A stretch of DNA of 64,000 bases from Oikopleura dioica (lineage: Eukaryota > Chordata > Appendicularia > Copelata > Oikopleuridae): contig OU015568.1 of the NCBI GenBank assembly GCA_907165135.1, positions 4,658,501 through 4,722,500 on the forward strand, in the 5' to 3' direction. Both the position numbers and the translations under genes were made by a program. Every line of letters begins with the position of its first letter. Position 1 is the first letter of the stretch. Below, in pieces: positions 11,837 to 21,088 of the stretch. Below the pieces are notes generated by a model. That model had not been told where the DNA came from, did not search any database, and was given only the letters and a program-made list of their open reading frames with translations.

Positions 11837-12439
11837 CATTGCAAATCTTTTTTATTTCAAAAATTATAGCTCAAAAATGTCAACTTTTTTGGATGAAATT
11901 GTTTCGAAAGAATATCTTGTCTTAGAGCCAGATAGACGAAAAGACGAATAATCAAAATTAGCAAATAATTATCTGCAAATTAATTGATCTCTTATCGAGT
12001 TATTTCTGTCTCTGCGAAGAAGTTTCAGAAAAATAATAAAGTCTGAAAAACTCTCTTTTTCTCTGTTTCCTCTCTTTAGACAGAATAAAACAAGTTCAAT
12101 TCATTATCAAAACAAAACCATCACGCCATTTCGAAGTGCAAGAAAAGTATTTTTTTCATTGAAAAATTCAAAATTGAAAGTGTTTTTTTTTGCGAAAAAA
12201 AGAAAAAATACCTACAATACTAAAAAGATATGGCGCGATGCGGAGAGGCCCCGAGAGACCAAGGTAGAAATTACTGACAGTTAAATTAAAGCCAGGTCGC
12301 TGCCGGTGCGTTCGTCGCTGAACTCGGAGAACACTGTTATTATTTTTGACAAACTGACGAAACTGTGCATGGCCGAAGAAGGCAGAAGCGGAGCTGTCAA
12401 AATTGCCAGTTTTTGATCAAATATAAATAGGAAAGAAAA

Positions 12440-12754
12440 GTTCATTTTTCGAACTCTTTTGAAAAGTTGAAAAATGAAATAAACTTAAAATTTATTTTTC
12501 ATCAAATTTTAGTCAGCTTTGTCAGATATGCTGTTGACAATTTCAATTCTACCCAGTTTTGTCTCAAAAATAATTTCTTCGTAAAAACAGAGGTGAAAGT
12601 TTTGTCATCTCCGTTTTTTGCCAATTTATTATTTTTGATACAAAAATACGCGAAACTGAAATTGTCGACAGAACTGGCAAAGCTGACAAAAATTTGATGA
12701 CAAAAATAAGTTTATTTCATTTTCAGCAGTGAAAAAAAATTCGAAAAATGAACT
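12440..12754. repeat. 315-bp fold-back element
   Basis: The ends are GTTCATTTTTCGAA and TTCGAAAAATGAAC. Inner inverted pairs include GAAATAAACTTAAA with AATAAGTTTATTTC and CAGCTTTGTCAG with GGCAAAGCTGAC. No coding capacity is evident. The termini differ from the other families in this window. Confidence 0.65.
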
Positions 12755-13389
12755 CAAATTTCTGCTGATGTAACTTTTTTTTGACGATCGTAACGGGCAT
12801 TATTTTTCGCTCGCTCAAGATTTCGTGGCAGAATTATGATGATGAATTGCCGCTCATTATCTCATTTTAAGGCCACTTTTTCTGCGAATCAGTCAAAATC
12901 AAGATCATTCGAAATTTGGCCTTTTTCTAAGCCTTTTAATTTCGAACTTTTTGAAGCAAAAATGACCAAATTTGACTTGCTCTTTCTTGTTACTGATACT
13001 CGGAAAAGTTTGTCTTTGACAAATTTCAATTTTAGAGTTTAAGAGTGGCGATAGATCAAAATCATTCTGTCGTGCTTGAAAGAGTGAAAAATATTGACCG
13101 TTACGAGCGGGCGACGTAGTGTTTGACTTGCACCCAAAAACGTCTGTCTAAATACGATACAGGCGATTGTTACGAAATCATAAAAATACAGTAATTGACA
13201 TTTTAAACAGTAATTTCGTCATTTTCTGTCAATACTGTAGTCAAATCGTTATTTTGCGAAACAGAGAAAAAATGACGAAATCGACAATCTTGAACCAAAT
13301 TTTCCAAGTTTTATCGACAATCTCGGACCATTAATTCAGGGTAATCTGAAGTTGACAATCTATGGAAGAGATGAATATCTCAAAAATGG

Positions 13390-13627
13390 AATGCCTTAGA
13401 CATTGTTGATATATTTTTGGCTCTGCAACCTGTGTGGAAAGCCTGAGTCAGGGCATAAAATATTTCGAATGAAACGCCCCGTAGCGGCTTTTTTAGAAAC
13501 AAAGCCGCAACGCTTCGTTTGGTCAAGAGCCGCTACGGGGCTTTTCATTCCAAATATTTTAAACCCTGAATCAGGTTTTCCACACAGGATGCAGAGACAA
13601 GAATATATCAACAATGTCTAAGGCATT
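13390..13627. mobile_element. palindromic hairpin of the CTGAGTCAGG family
   Basis: Outer arms AATGCCTTAGACATTGTTGA and TCAACAATGTCTAAGGCATT flank the family core: CCTGTGTGGAAAGCCTGAGTCAGGGC on the left and CCCTGAATCAGGTTTTCCACACAGG on the right. The interior holds GCCCCGTAGCGGC and GCCGCTACGGGGC. The near-perfect symmetry creates near-identical frames on both strands, which should not be read as genes. This copy is intergenic. Confidence 0.8.
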
Positions 13628-14825
13628 GTCCATTTTATGATTTCTTAGAAACCCACAGCAGACAATAACTCGTTTCAAGTTAAAACTCGAACCGAGTGAC
13701 CTCCAAAGTCAGTGGACAATAACAATAGCAAAGAAAAATTGAATAAACTCAATCCTTTCGCCCGGGCAGCGAAAATGCACAGAATCCGGAGGCTTGTTAA
13801 TAAAGGATCTTGCGAATTTGAAGGGCTTTGTGGTTGAATAGCTGATTATTCTTCAGGGCCGCAATAAAAGATTCAGATTTAAAAGTTCATCTCTTAGGGT
13901 CACCATCTTCCCACTGCCTCTTTCGATCTTCAACTACTGTTTTTTCAAGCAAAGAAACGGTATAAAAACAAAGAACTTATACCGGGGCAAGAAACAAAGA
14001 AGCACTAGAATGAAGGAAAAGTCCTGAAATCGAGGATAAAAACGTGAAGCACGAAAAAAAAAATTATTCGACAGAAAAGCCGCAGGCGGCTTTTTATCTT
14101 GGATTCAAACAACAGTGTTTTTAGAATGTATTTCTCTCATAAATTATTTATTAGCATTTTTAACAAAGACTTTTTTTATCTTTTCGACAACCAGAAAAAG
14201 AGCCGCACGCGGCTTTATGGTCTTTTATTACTTTGAGCGCGGCTTTTGTTTCGACTTTTTTTCAAAAACTTCATTCAAAAACTACGAATTTTTTTGGATT
14301 TTTTCTCTATTTTTCTTGTTTTCTTCGGGATTTCTCTGTTCCGTTCAATTTCACTATTGAAAGTTGAAGTTAGTGAGATAGTGGCCACACGGCGCGTCTG
14401 TGTACACTCCCTTAGACTCAGAGTGAGCTCTTTGTTGTTAACTTGAACAACAAGAAAAAGAGTCTTGCTCTCTTTTCCTTCGAAGAAAAAAATCTCTGAT
14501 TTTTATAATTTTCTTTGAAAAATAGATTTCTCTTTCTCGATTTTATTTTCAGCGGAAAAAAATGAGCAGATGAGCCGGATAGTAACGCGATTACGTCACG
14601 CGAATCTCCGGCGCCGGCGACAGCCAATCACGGCGCGCGGCGCGACTGATTGATGGCGCCCTTGAACTTGACCGTGAATTGTGGCTCAGAACGCGAAATC
14701 AAGCGGATAATCCGAGCTCGGATAAAAATGGCGCCATATTTCGCCACTTTCAGTCATTTTTTTTCGAAAAAAGCTGAAAAAATATTTCATTTTTGATAAA
14801 TTTTATCGAACATGAATTTTTTTCA

Positions 14826-16791
14826 TTATGAAGTTTGAGCAGAAACAATATCTTCAGATGGTTTCTCTTTCTCATCTGATAGCAGAGTCTCTTCTTTCTT
14901 CTGTTTCTCCAGCCTGAACTCTTCGACTGGAGTGTCCTGCAGCTCTTTGATCTTGTTGAAGAAGAGGGCGTACCAAATCGTCCCGACGACGAGGGAGAAA
15001 ATGCACAAGGAGTAGTAGCTGTCCCAGCCAGTAAATTGCGTTTCTAGAGCGTTTTTGAAATGGTAAAAGAAATCAATGTACCGTTGGGGTCGTAAACTCC
15101 CGATCCATTTTCATATTTGTCGCAGTAATCTTTGTCCAGCTCCAGATCGCGGTCAATGAATCCAAGAGTTTTCAACGAGACGGTTTCAACCCAAACTCCT
15201 CCCATATTATACACTAGAAACCGCTTATGATTTCGATAACTGTAATCGTCCTTACTTGAATTCAGAAGAGTCATGTAAACTCCGCCCATTGATTCGTCAG
15301 CAATGTAGAAAAAGAACCCTTGGGAACTGAAAATGATGGTTTATGGTGGCGCTGTTTCCTTGGTGGACCAATCAGAGAGCGTCATTTTAAAATTCTTATT
15401 CGTTCAAATTTTCCCACGGAAGATGGCGCTGTTTAGTTGAGTAGCAAATCAAAAGCGAGGAAAAAAGAGAAAATCACTTCTGATTGGCCAAAAACTATCT
15501 TACCTTAGGTAGACCCCATGATGAGCGAGTAACGAAGCCATATTGACGCCGATAATCGTCCACGTGATACTTCCGTTTGCAACCAACTGCTCAGCGTACA
15601 TCAGCATGAATCCGGAACAACAAGTCGCTAGAAAAAAAGATCATCATCAACCCAGCCCCCAGTTTTTTTTACCAAGCATGTAGAAAGGATAGGCATAGAG
15701 AAATGTAATGAGCGATCGTTTTCTTGTGAATTTGACCATTGCAGCTGCAGTGGCGATGTTGAAAAATTTCATGACGAAGCTGACTTTTGAGAATATTTTC
15801 TTTTCAACGCAACGGGCACGCATTTTCAGCATCAGAGCTTCTCCATGCGGGGCGAAACCGACCTTAGATGTGAGGCAGAAAATGACTTTTCGAGGGACTA
15901 GAAGGACTGGGTTCGAAAACCTGCGTAGAAAACCTGAGTCAGGGTCCAGCTTCGCGGCTTCGGTTAAAAAAAGCCTCCACGCGGCTTCTCATAACCCTGA
16001 CTCAGGATTACCACACAGGCTTTCTCTCATTTATTTCGCCATTCTGGCAATTCAAGTCCCTTCCTAGCCAAATAATCGGCCTCAAACTCAGCAGCTTGAA
16101 AATATTCGTATAAGAAACCGCCACCGATTTCCACGAGTTATTCTCAGACACACTCGTGTCTTTGACAAAAATGAGGACCAGAACTGTCGTGATCAAGTAA
16201 ATGAGCGAAACATATTTGAGAAAAAGAACATATCCAATCGTCTCATCCAGAAATGAAAAGTAAATGTTCCAGCTAAAAGCACCAATAAGCTGTCCGCCGA
16301 GTTGAAGATTCGCCGTCATTCCGACGTATTCTTGACTGAGGAGGGAGCAGGCCCAGCCGTCGACAGAGATGTCCTGGACGGTCACCATTCCGATGATCAG
16401 GAAATACATTCCAGTCAAAAGGGCTATTTGACCATTCTGAAAATAAAAAATAAAGGAATTCTCTTCCTTGATTTTTTACCTCGACAAAGCTTTCAAATCC
16501 CAAACTCGCAGCAAAGAAGAGCAATCCGACCGTCATTTGCGCTAGAATAATCCAAGGTTTTCTCCATCCGAATTTCCCGAAAGAAATCGAATCAACTATC
16601 GGCGCCCAGAGAATTTTGATTGAAAAAGGCCACATTGCCAAGCTAAAGATCGCCTGATCCTCCATTTCCACGCCCATGGAATTCAACACTAAGGGGACAC
16701 ATCCAACTACTCCAAGAGCCAGTCCCTGCAGAATATACAGCGTCAAGACGATAATTGAACCCTTGATATCTTCATTTTTGATTTTCGACAT
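14826..16791 (-). CDS. SLC33A1: acetyl-CoA transporter (SLC33A1-like), minus copy
   Basis: Seven exons (16480-16791, 16064-16436, 15673-15885, 15504-15627, 15256-15326, 15082-15213, 14826-15043) sum to 1443 nt, 480 residues. The SLC33A1 family is a major-facilitator-type transporter that brings acetyl-CoA into the ER/Golgi lumen. Family landmarks are GSIIVLTLYILQGLALGVVG, FSIKILWAPIVDSISFGKFG, WRKPWI, TVQDISVDGWACSLLSQE, MGGVYMTLLNS and GTIWYALFF, with about 11-12 hydrophobic segments. Six introns; five are GT-AG and one (15886-16063) is GA-AG and carries a hairpin. Its start codon faces that of the plus copy 410 bp away, so the pair arose by inverted duplication and may share a promoter. Length is slightly below the vertebrate protein. 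Identification is confident. Confidence 0.88.
15886..16063 (-). mobile_element. hairpin-derived GA-AG intron in SLC33A1 minus copy
   Basis: Read on the gene strand the intervening sequence starts GAAGGGACTT and ends CCCTCGAAAAG, with AGGGACT and AGTCCCT forming terminal inverted repeats. Inside are CCTGAGTCAGGG and CCCTGACTCAGG flanking GCCGCGTGG and GCCGCGAAG words. Removing exactly this segment gives a protein (WL then VIFCLTSK) of the same length as the uninterrupted paralogue (LLAIFCLTYK). No GT-AG pair achieves this. Confidence 0.78.
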
Positions 16792-17201
16792 GTTTCTCTG
16801 CTTTTTCTCTATTTTGCTTTGAAAATTTGGAATTTTATGATTTTTTGAGCATGTGATTTGTCGATTTCGCAAGTCCGAAGCGAAACTTCGAGACGAGTTT
16901 ATTTACTGGACAGGATTTACGGTGCCAAGAGTGATTTTACGGGGGACAATTCAAATATAGGGTCGATTTGTTTGTTTTAATTTTGATTTTTTTCGCGGTT
17001 GGATTCATCAAAACAGGGGTTTATTTCTTAAAATGCATGTTTTTTGCCAATTTCAGGGTGCTTTTCCGTGTTTTCAAGGAAAAAAGAAAGACCAAATAAA
17101 AAACAAAATAAAATCCTCTCTGTGAAAATATTTGATCAACACCCACTTTAGTTTTCTTCCTAAAAAAACTGTAAATACCAGTAAAAAACAGAGAAAGAAA
17201 C
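16792..17201. promoter_or_regulatory. shared divergent promoter region of the SLC33A1 pair
   Basis: The 410-base interval separates two divergent start codons of paralogous transporters. I see no obvious TATA box at an expected distance. The region is AT-rich with poly-T and poly-A runs and a GC-richer patch near 16870-16940. The assignment as promoter follows only from gene orientation. Confidence 0.4.
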
Positions 17202-19730
17202 ATGTCTCCGGAAGATATCAGAGGATCAATAATCGTTCTCGCTTTATACACTCTTCAAGGTTTTGCTCTCGGAGTGGTTATTTGCGTGCCATTGGTGCTC
17301 AACTCCATGGGTGTTAAAATGGAGGATCAGGCGATTTATAGTTTCGCCCTGTACCCATTTTCGCTGAAAATCATTTGGACACTGGGCCGGCATCCTGTAC
17401 AGAAAACCTGAGTCAGGGTCTAAAAGATCTTCTCTAGAAGAAAATTCTAGCGAAGCCGCCGCGCGGCTACAAATTTAATAAAGCCGCTACGCGGCTTTTC
17501 ATTGAAAATCTTTTAGACCCTGAGTCAGGTTTTCTATACAGGCTGCCGAGCCCAGTTTTGGCGCCGATTGTGGACTCAATTTCTTTTGGAAAATTTGGAC
17601 TGAGAAAAGCATGGATTTTCGTGGCTCAAATTTCTGTTGGGCTTCTTTTTCTTCTTGCGAGCTTTTGGTTTGAAAATTTGGTGGAAAGCGGTGATATTGC
17701 GATTCTAGCGGCGATTTTCTTTATGACTGTTGCGATGATAACTGTACAGGACATTTCAGTCGATGGCTGGGCCTGTTCTTTGCTCAGTCAGGAATATGTT
17801 GGAATGACGGCGAATTTGCAACTCACCGGGCAATTGATTGGGCTGACAAGTTACAATGTCTACTTTGAGTTTTTTGATGAAACGATTGGGTACATGATCT
17901 TTTTACGGTACGTTGGAGCGATTTTTCTTTGCGCTACGGTAGCTGTCTTATTCATTGTGAAAGAAAAACGCGAAAAAACAGCGAATTCATGGAACGATGT
18001 TGGAAAATCATACTTGAGCATCTTCAAACTCCTCAAACTCAAGCCAATGATCCTCTTAGCAATTTTCTGTCTCACGTACAAGATCGGTTTTCCTCTCGAT
18101 GGGGAAACCTTTGTGCTGAAAATGCGAGCTCGTTGCGTTGAAAAGAAAATCTTCGCAAGAGTGAGTTTTATTATGAAATTTTTCGACATTGCTACCGCCG
18201 CCTTTTTGGTGAAATACACAAGAAAAAACTCCCTGGTTACATTTTTATACGCTTACCCATTCTATATGGTTGCAACTTGTGGAAATGGAATCATGGTCTT
18301 TTTTGCAGAAGAACGAGTCATGGGCTCGGAAAGCTGAGTAAAAAACCTGAGTCAGGCTTTGAAAAATCTAATATTCAAAGCCGCGTAGCGGCTGACTCAT
18401 TGACGAAGCCGCAAAGCGGCTTTTCGAGTACACCTATTTAAATCGATGTTAGAACTCTGGCAAAGCCGCTTCGCGGCTTCGTTTTTGAAAAAGCCGCTAC
18501 GCGACTTTTCATTCTTGCCTTTTCAGACCTGACTCAGGTTTTGTGCTCAGGTTGCCCAGCCCAGAATGAGAATGAGAGAAAAGCATGAGCGAGCGTCATT
18601 ATCTCGGTGGGTGCACACTCTGACTCAATAAGATCAGAAGCTTGTATAAATAAGGAATGTTTTATCATGATTTGTTTTTATTACAATTGTTGAAATTACC
18701 AAAAAGAATTTTACTTTAGGCCTAATATAATGAGGTTAATATTTTTAAACACTTAGTTTTTTTTAGTACGAAAACTTTTATCTCTATAAAAAATGACATT
18801 AATAACTCCTAAAAAAGACAATAATTCAAACTTACTTTTGGCAATATTAAAAATGGGAGTCACTTAATTATCTTTAGTTGAAAATTTGGAAAAAAATACC
18901 ATGTGACCGAAAGGGCGCCTAAGATTATCATATTGTACAGAAGAGATTAATAAATATTATATTTTAGGTAAGTTAAATTATTGCTTTCGAGTTGAACTAA
19001 TGGTGAGTCTCATTTGGTAAGGCGCCCGCCTGTTTTGAATAGCTCCCCCGAGCTCTGTGAGCTCACAGCGCGTGCGGGGATGTTGCTTTTGAGGCACCTC
19101 ACAAGGTTTTCTGTGATAGTGGCGCCACCTCCCACACTCCCTGGGAGGTTTTTTCTCCGCGCGCAGGAGATCCCGCGCGAAACACGCGCCATTTTTCACC
19201 CTGGATGGAAATATTTTACTAGCGCTCATGGTTGTTAATTTAGCAACTTTACTCGCTCACCATGGTGTATATTTGAGTTCGCAGGGGTTTTTCTATTATA
19301 TTGCTGACGAATCGATGGGGGGAGTTTACATGACTCTTTGTAATTCATTGTTTAATTTGGGAACGATGTGGGTTGATACGGCTTCGCTGAAGATTCTCGG
19401 AGTTATGGATAGAAATTTGGAGATTGAGGAGGACTACTGTAAGAAATATGGAAATGGGACTGGCGTTTATGATCCAAAAGGTAAAAGAACAGCTTTTTAC
19501 TTGATAATCATCATCAATGATCTTCGATTATTTGATCTTAAAGTGCTCTAGAATCGCCATTTACTGGCTGGGACAACTTCTACTATCTTTGTATTTTCTC
19601 CTTGATTGCAGGCACAACTTGGTACGCTATATTCTTCAACAGAGTCAAACAGCTTCAAAAAACTCCAGTCGAAGAATTTCGTTTGGAGAAGAAAAGTGAA
19701 ATCTTTTTGAACGAAAATGACAATAAATAA
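17202..19730 (+). CDS. SLC33A1: acetyl-CoA transporter (SLC33A1-like), plus copy with two inserted interruptions
   Basis: Coding blocks 17202-17378, 17561-18322, 19204-19480 and 19552-19730 sum to 1395 nt, 464 residues, if two anomalous interruptions are removed. Sequence parallels the minus copy: MSPEDIRGSIIVLALYTLQG, FSLKIIW then APIVDSISFGKFG, TVQDISVDGWACSLLSQE, KMRARCVEKKIF, MGGVYMTLCNS, GTTWYAIFF. Only the last intron (19481-19551, GT-AG) is shared with the minus copy; five of the minus copy's introns are absent here. The two interruptions (17379-17560 and about 18323-19203) lie where the minus copy has continuous exon, and neither can be spliced as GT-AG while keeping homology. The gene is either expressed with unusual splicing or a recently disrupted copy. 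The open frame elsewhere argues for function. Confidence 0.75.
17379..17560 (+). mobile_element. hairpin interrupting SLC33A1 plus copy
   Basis: Left end ACTGGGCCGGCATCCTGTAC and right end ending in GCCGAGCCCAGT are inverted, followed inward by AGAAAACCTGAGTCAGGGTC and its complement, then GCGGC palindromes. The exon word TTTGG occurs on both sides, as a target-site duplication would. Excising 182 nt restores IIW-APIVD exactly as in the paralogue. The boundaries would be AC-TG or GA-TT by that rule; a GA-AG alternative at 17378-17550 also keeps frame but adds three residues. Exact ends are therefore uncertain. Confidence 0.75.
18323..19203 (+). mobile_element. composite 880-bp insertion in SLC33A1 plus copy
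   Basis: The paralogue alignment (EQLVANGSITW against EERV then DGNILL) places the interruption between about 18323 and 19203. Its left part (to about 18575) is a family hairpin: GGGCTCGGAAAGCTGAG, AAAACCTGAGTCAGG, several GCCGC palindromes, CCTGACTCAGGTTTT, GCCCAGCCCA. The rest has AT-rich sequence to 19005, then a GC-rich 190-base block containing GAGCTCTGTGAGCTC. It may be a nested insertion. Internal stops in every frame rule out read-through. Confidence 0.6.
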
Positions 19731-19736
19731 TTTCTT

Positions 19737-21055
19737 TTATTCTTTGCAAAAGTTTTCATCGACAATCAGCATTGGCGCATGATCAAGGCGCAAGTTGAGC
19801 CCGGTATCGTAGACGATAGAAGAGGTGAGTTCGAATGGTCCGGTCGTGATTCGCTCAAGTTTGTTGTACCCAACAAAAACTGCTTCAAGAAGATTTGTCG
19901 CAGAAATGTTCAGAGCGGGGGCTCGAAGTTTCCCAAGCGTGTCCCATCTGTATACGAATTCGCCACTTGGGAGGTCAATAAAATCAAGGCGATAGATAGT
20001 TTTGTTGTTTTCCGTATCGGTAATGATCACAATTCCTCGAGGATCAGAAACGAGCGCGTGGCCTGAAAGCGCGTGGACAGGAAAGTTCGATCCGAGATTT
20101 GAATACCAGCCGGTCTCTTCGACGTAAATTTCCGTGAATCCATGGCACTCTCGCTCTTCCCCCTCGCCATCGCAGCCGCCTATTGTGACCAATTCATTCT
20201 CGTAGACGACGAGATCGGCCCAGTCATGACCCCTTGTCGTTTCATGAGCGACGATTTCTTGGCGAACTCCATCGAAAGTCATACACTGATTCGCTCGGCC
20301 TTCTTTGCCGTCGAAACATGTCCAGATTTTGCCGTTGTAAGCAGCGCAAGATCCAAACATACCCCCGTGAAATGGAAGCTCGAGAGTTGTAGATTGGCGG
20401 GAGACTTTGCAATCCTCTACTTTTGCGACTCCACTTAATTTTCAAAGTTAAATGCCTCTCAATAAAATAGTCTTACTTTGGATTGAACCAGCCACCAATA
20501 AGCCAATGCTCTCCATTGAGCATCACGTAACAAGAATCCTCTTAAAACTTCTCTTCAAATCATCAAAGACTTTCTTTCTCACCGATGTCGAATTCGTTGA
20601 CCTGGTAGTCAAAGTTGCGGTAGTCGATTTCCTCTGTGTAAGAGTTCCAGTGCATTCCCTTGTTCCATTCCGACATTCGCCCATCAATGATTAACAAATG
20701 ATGGAGGGGAGAATTGCAAATTGAATTCGGGCAGTTTTGACAACCATCAGGACATCCTAGCGAAGAAAAGCTTGATGCTAGTAGCGAGAAGGAGAACAAC
20801 CTGAGTAGCAAGGGCAAGCGTTGACACAATCGAGCCATTGTCCCTGACATCGAGATGTGCAGTTTGGATCATCACAGATCTCTTGACACTTATCAAGTTT
20901 TAGTTGGCAGTTGTCTGCGCATATCTTCCCCAAATCCGCATCGACGCATTTAAAATTTAAGCCTTCAGTAAGAAATTCTAGAGCCATATCTCTCAAATCG
21001 ACAATGTTTGAAAACGGAGAAGAAAAAAAGCCGCAGCATGGGAAAAACTCATCAT
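19737..21055 (-). CDS. secreted Cys-rich/kelch-like protein K1
   Basis: Exons 21016-21055, 20801-20977, 20583-20756, 20477-20540 and 19737-20433 total 1152 nt, 383 residues. A signal peptide (MMSFSHAAAFFLL) precedes a Cys-rich domain (ICADNCQLKLDKC, CTSRCQGQWLDC, CPCYSG, CPDGCQNCPNSIC). A kelch or galactose-oxidase-type beta-propeller region follows, with repeats such as VMLNGEHWLIGGWF, MFGSCAAYNGKIWTCFDG, LVTIGGCDGEGEERECHG and LVSDPRGIVIITD. The role is unknown; secretion and ligand or matrix binding are inferred. It shares exon structure with K2 and the 30.7-kb gene. Its stop codon is 6 bp from that of the SLC33A1 plus copy, so the two genes converge tail to tail. All introns are GT-AG; the first is only 38 nt. 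Confidence 0.75.
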
Positions 21056-21088
21056 GCTATCTGTTAACTAAATAAACCTCTTTTTATT

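Larger units (their letters stand above)
9860..14825. other. 5-kb gene-poor region rich in fold-back repeats
   Basis: I find no frame with convincing coding character in this stretch on either strand, although several short frames exist. It contains four clear inverted-repeat elements, listed separately (10884, 11668, 12440 and 13390). It also has a GC-rich island at 10590-10760 and two isolated GCCGC palindrome words at 14080-14095 and 14200-14215. The strand-switched frames over 13390-13627 are by-products of its palindromic structure. Confidence 0.5.

Noticed and set aside
13396-13621. Two 72-codon frames on opposite strands with nearly the same protein
   Set aside because: They are produced by the palindromic hairpin; not genes.
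20985-20987. MALEF as the start codon of K1 (and MALEL for K4 at 32014)
   Set aside because: These lie inside the first introns; upstream ATGs followed by 36-38 nt introns give signal peptides in phase in K1, K2 and K4, whereas the equivalent ATG in K2 is out of frame.
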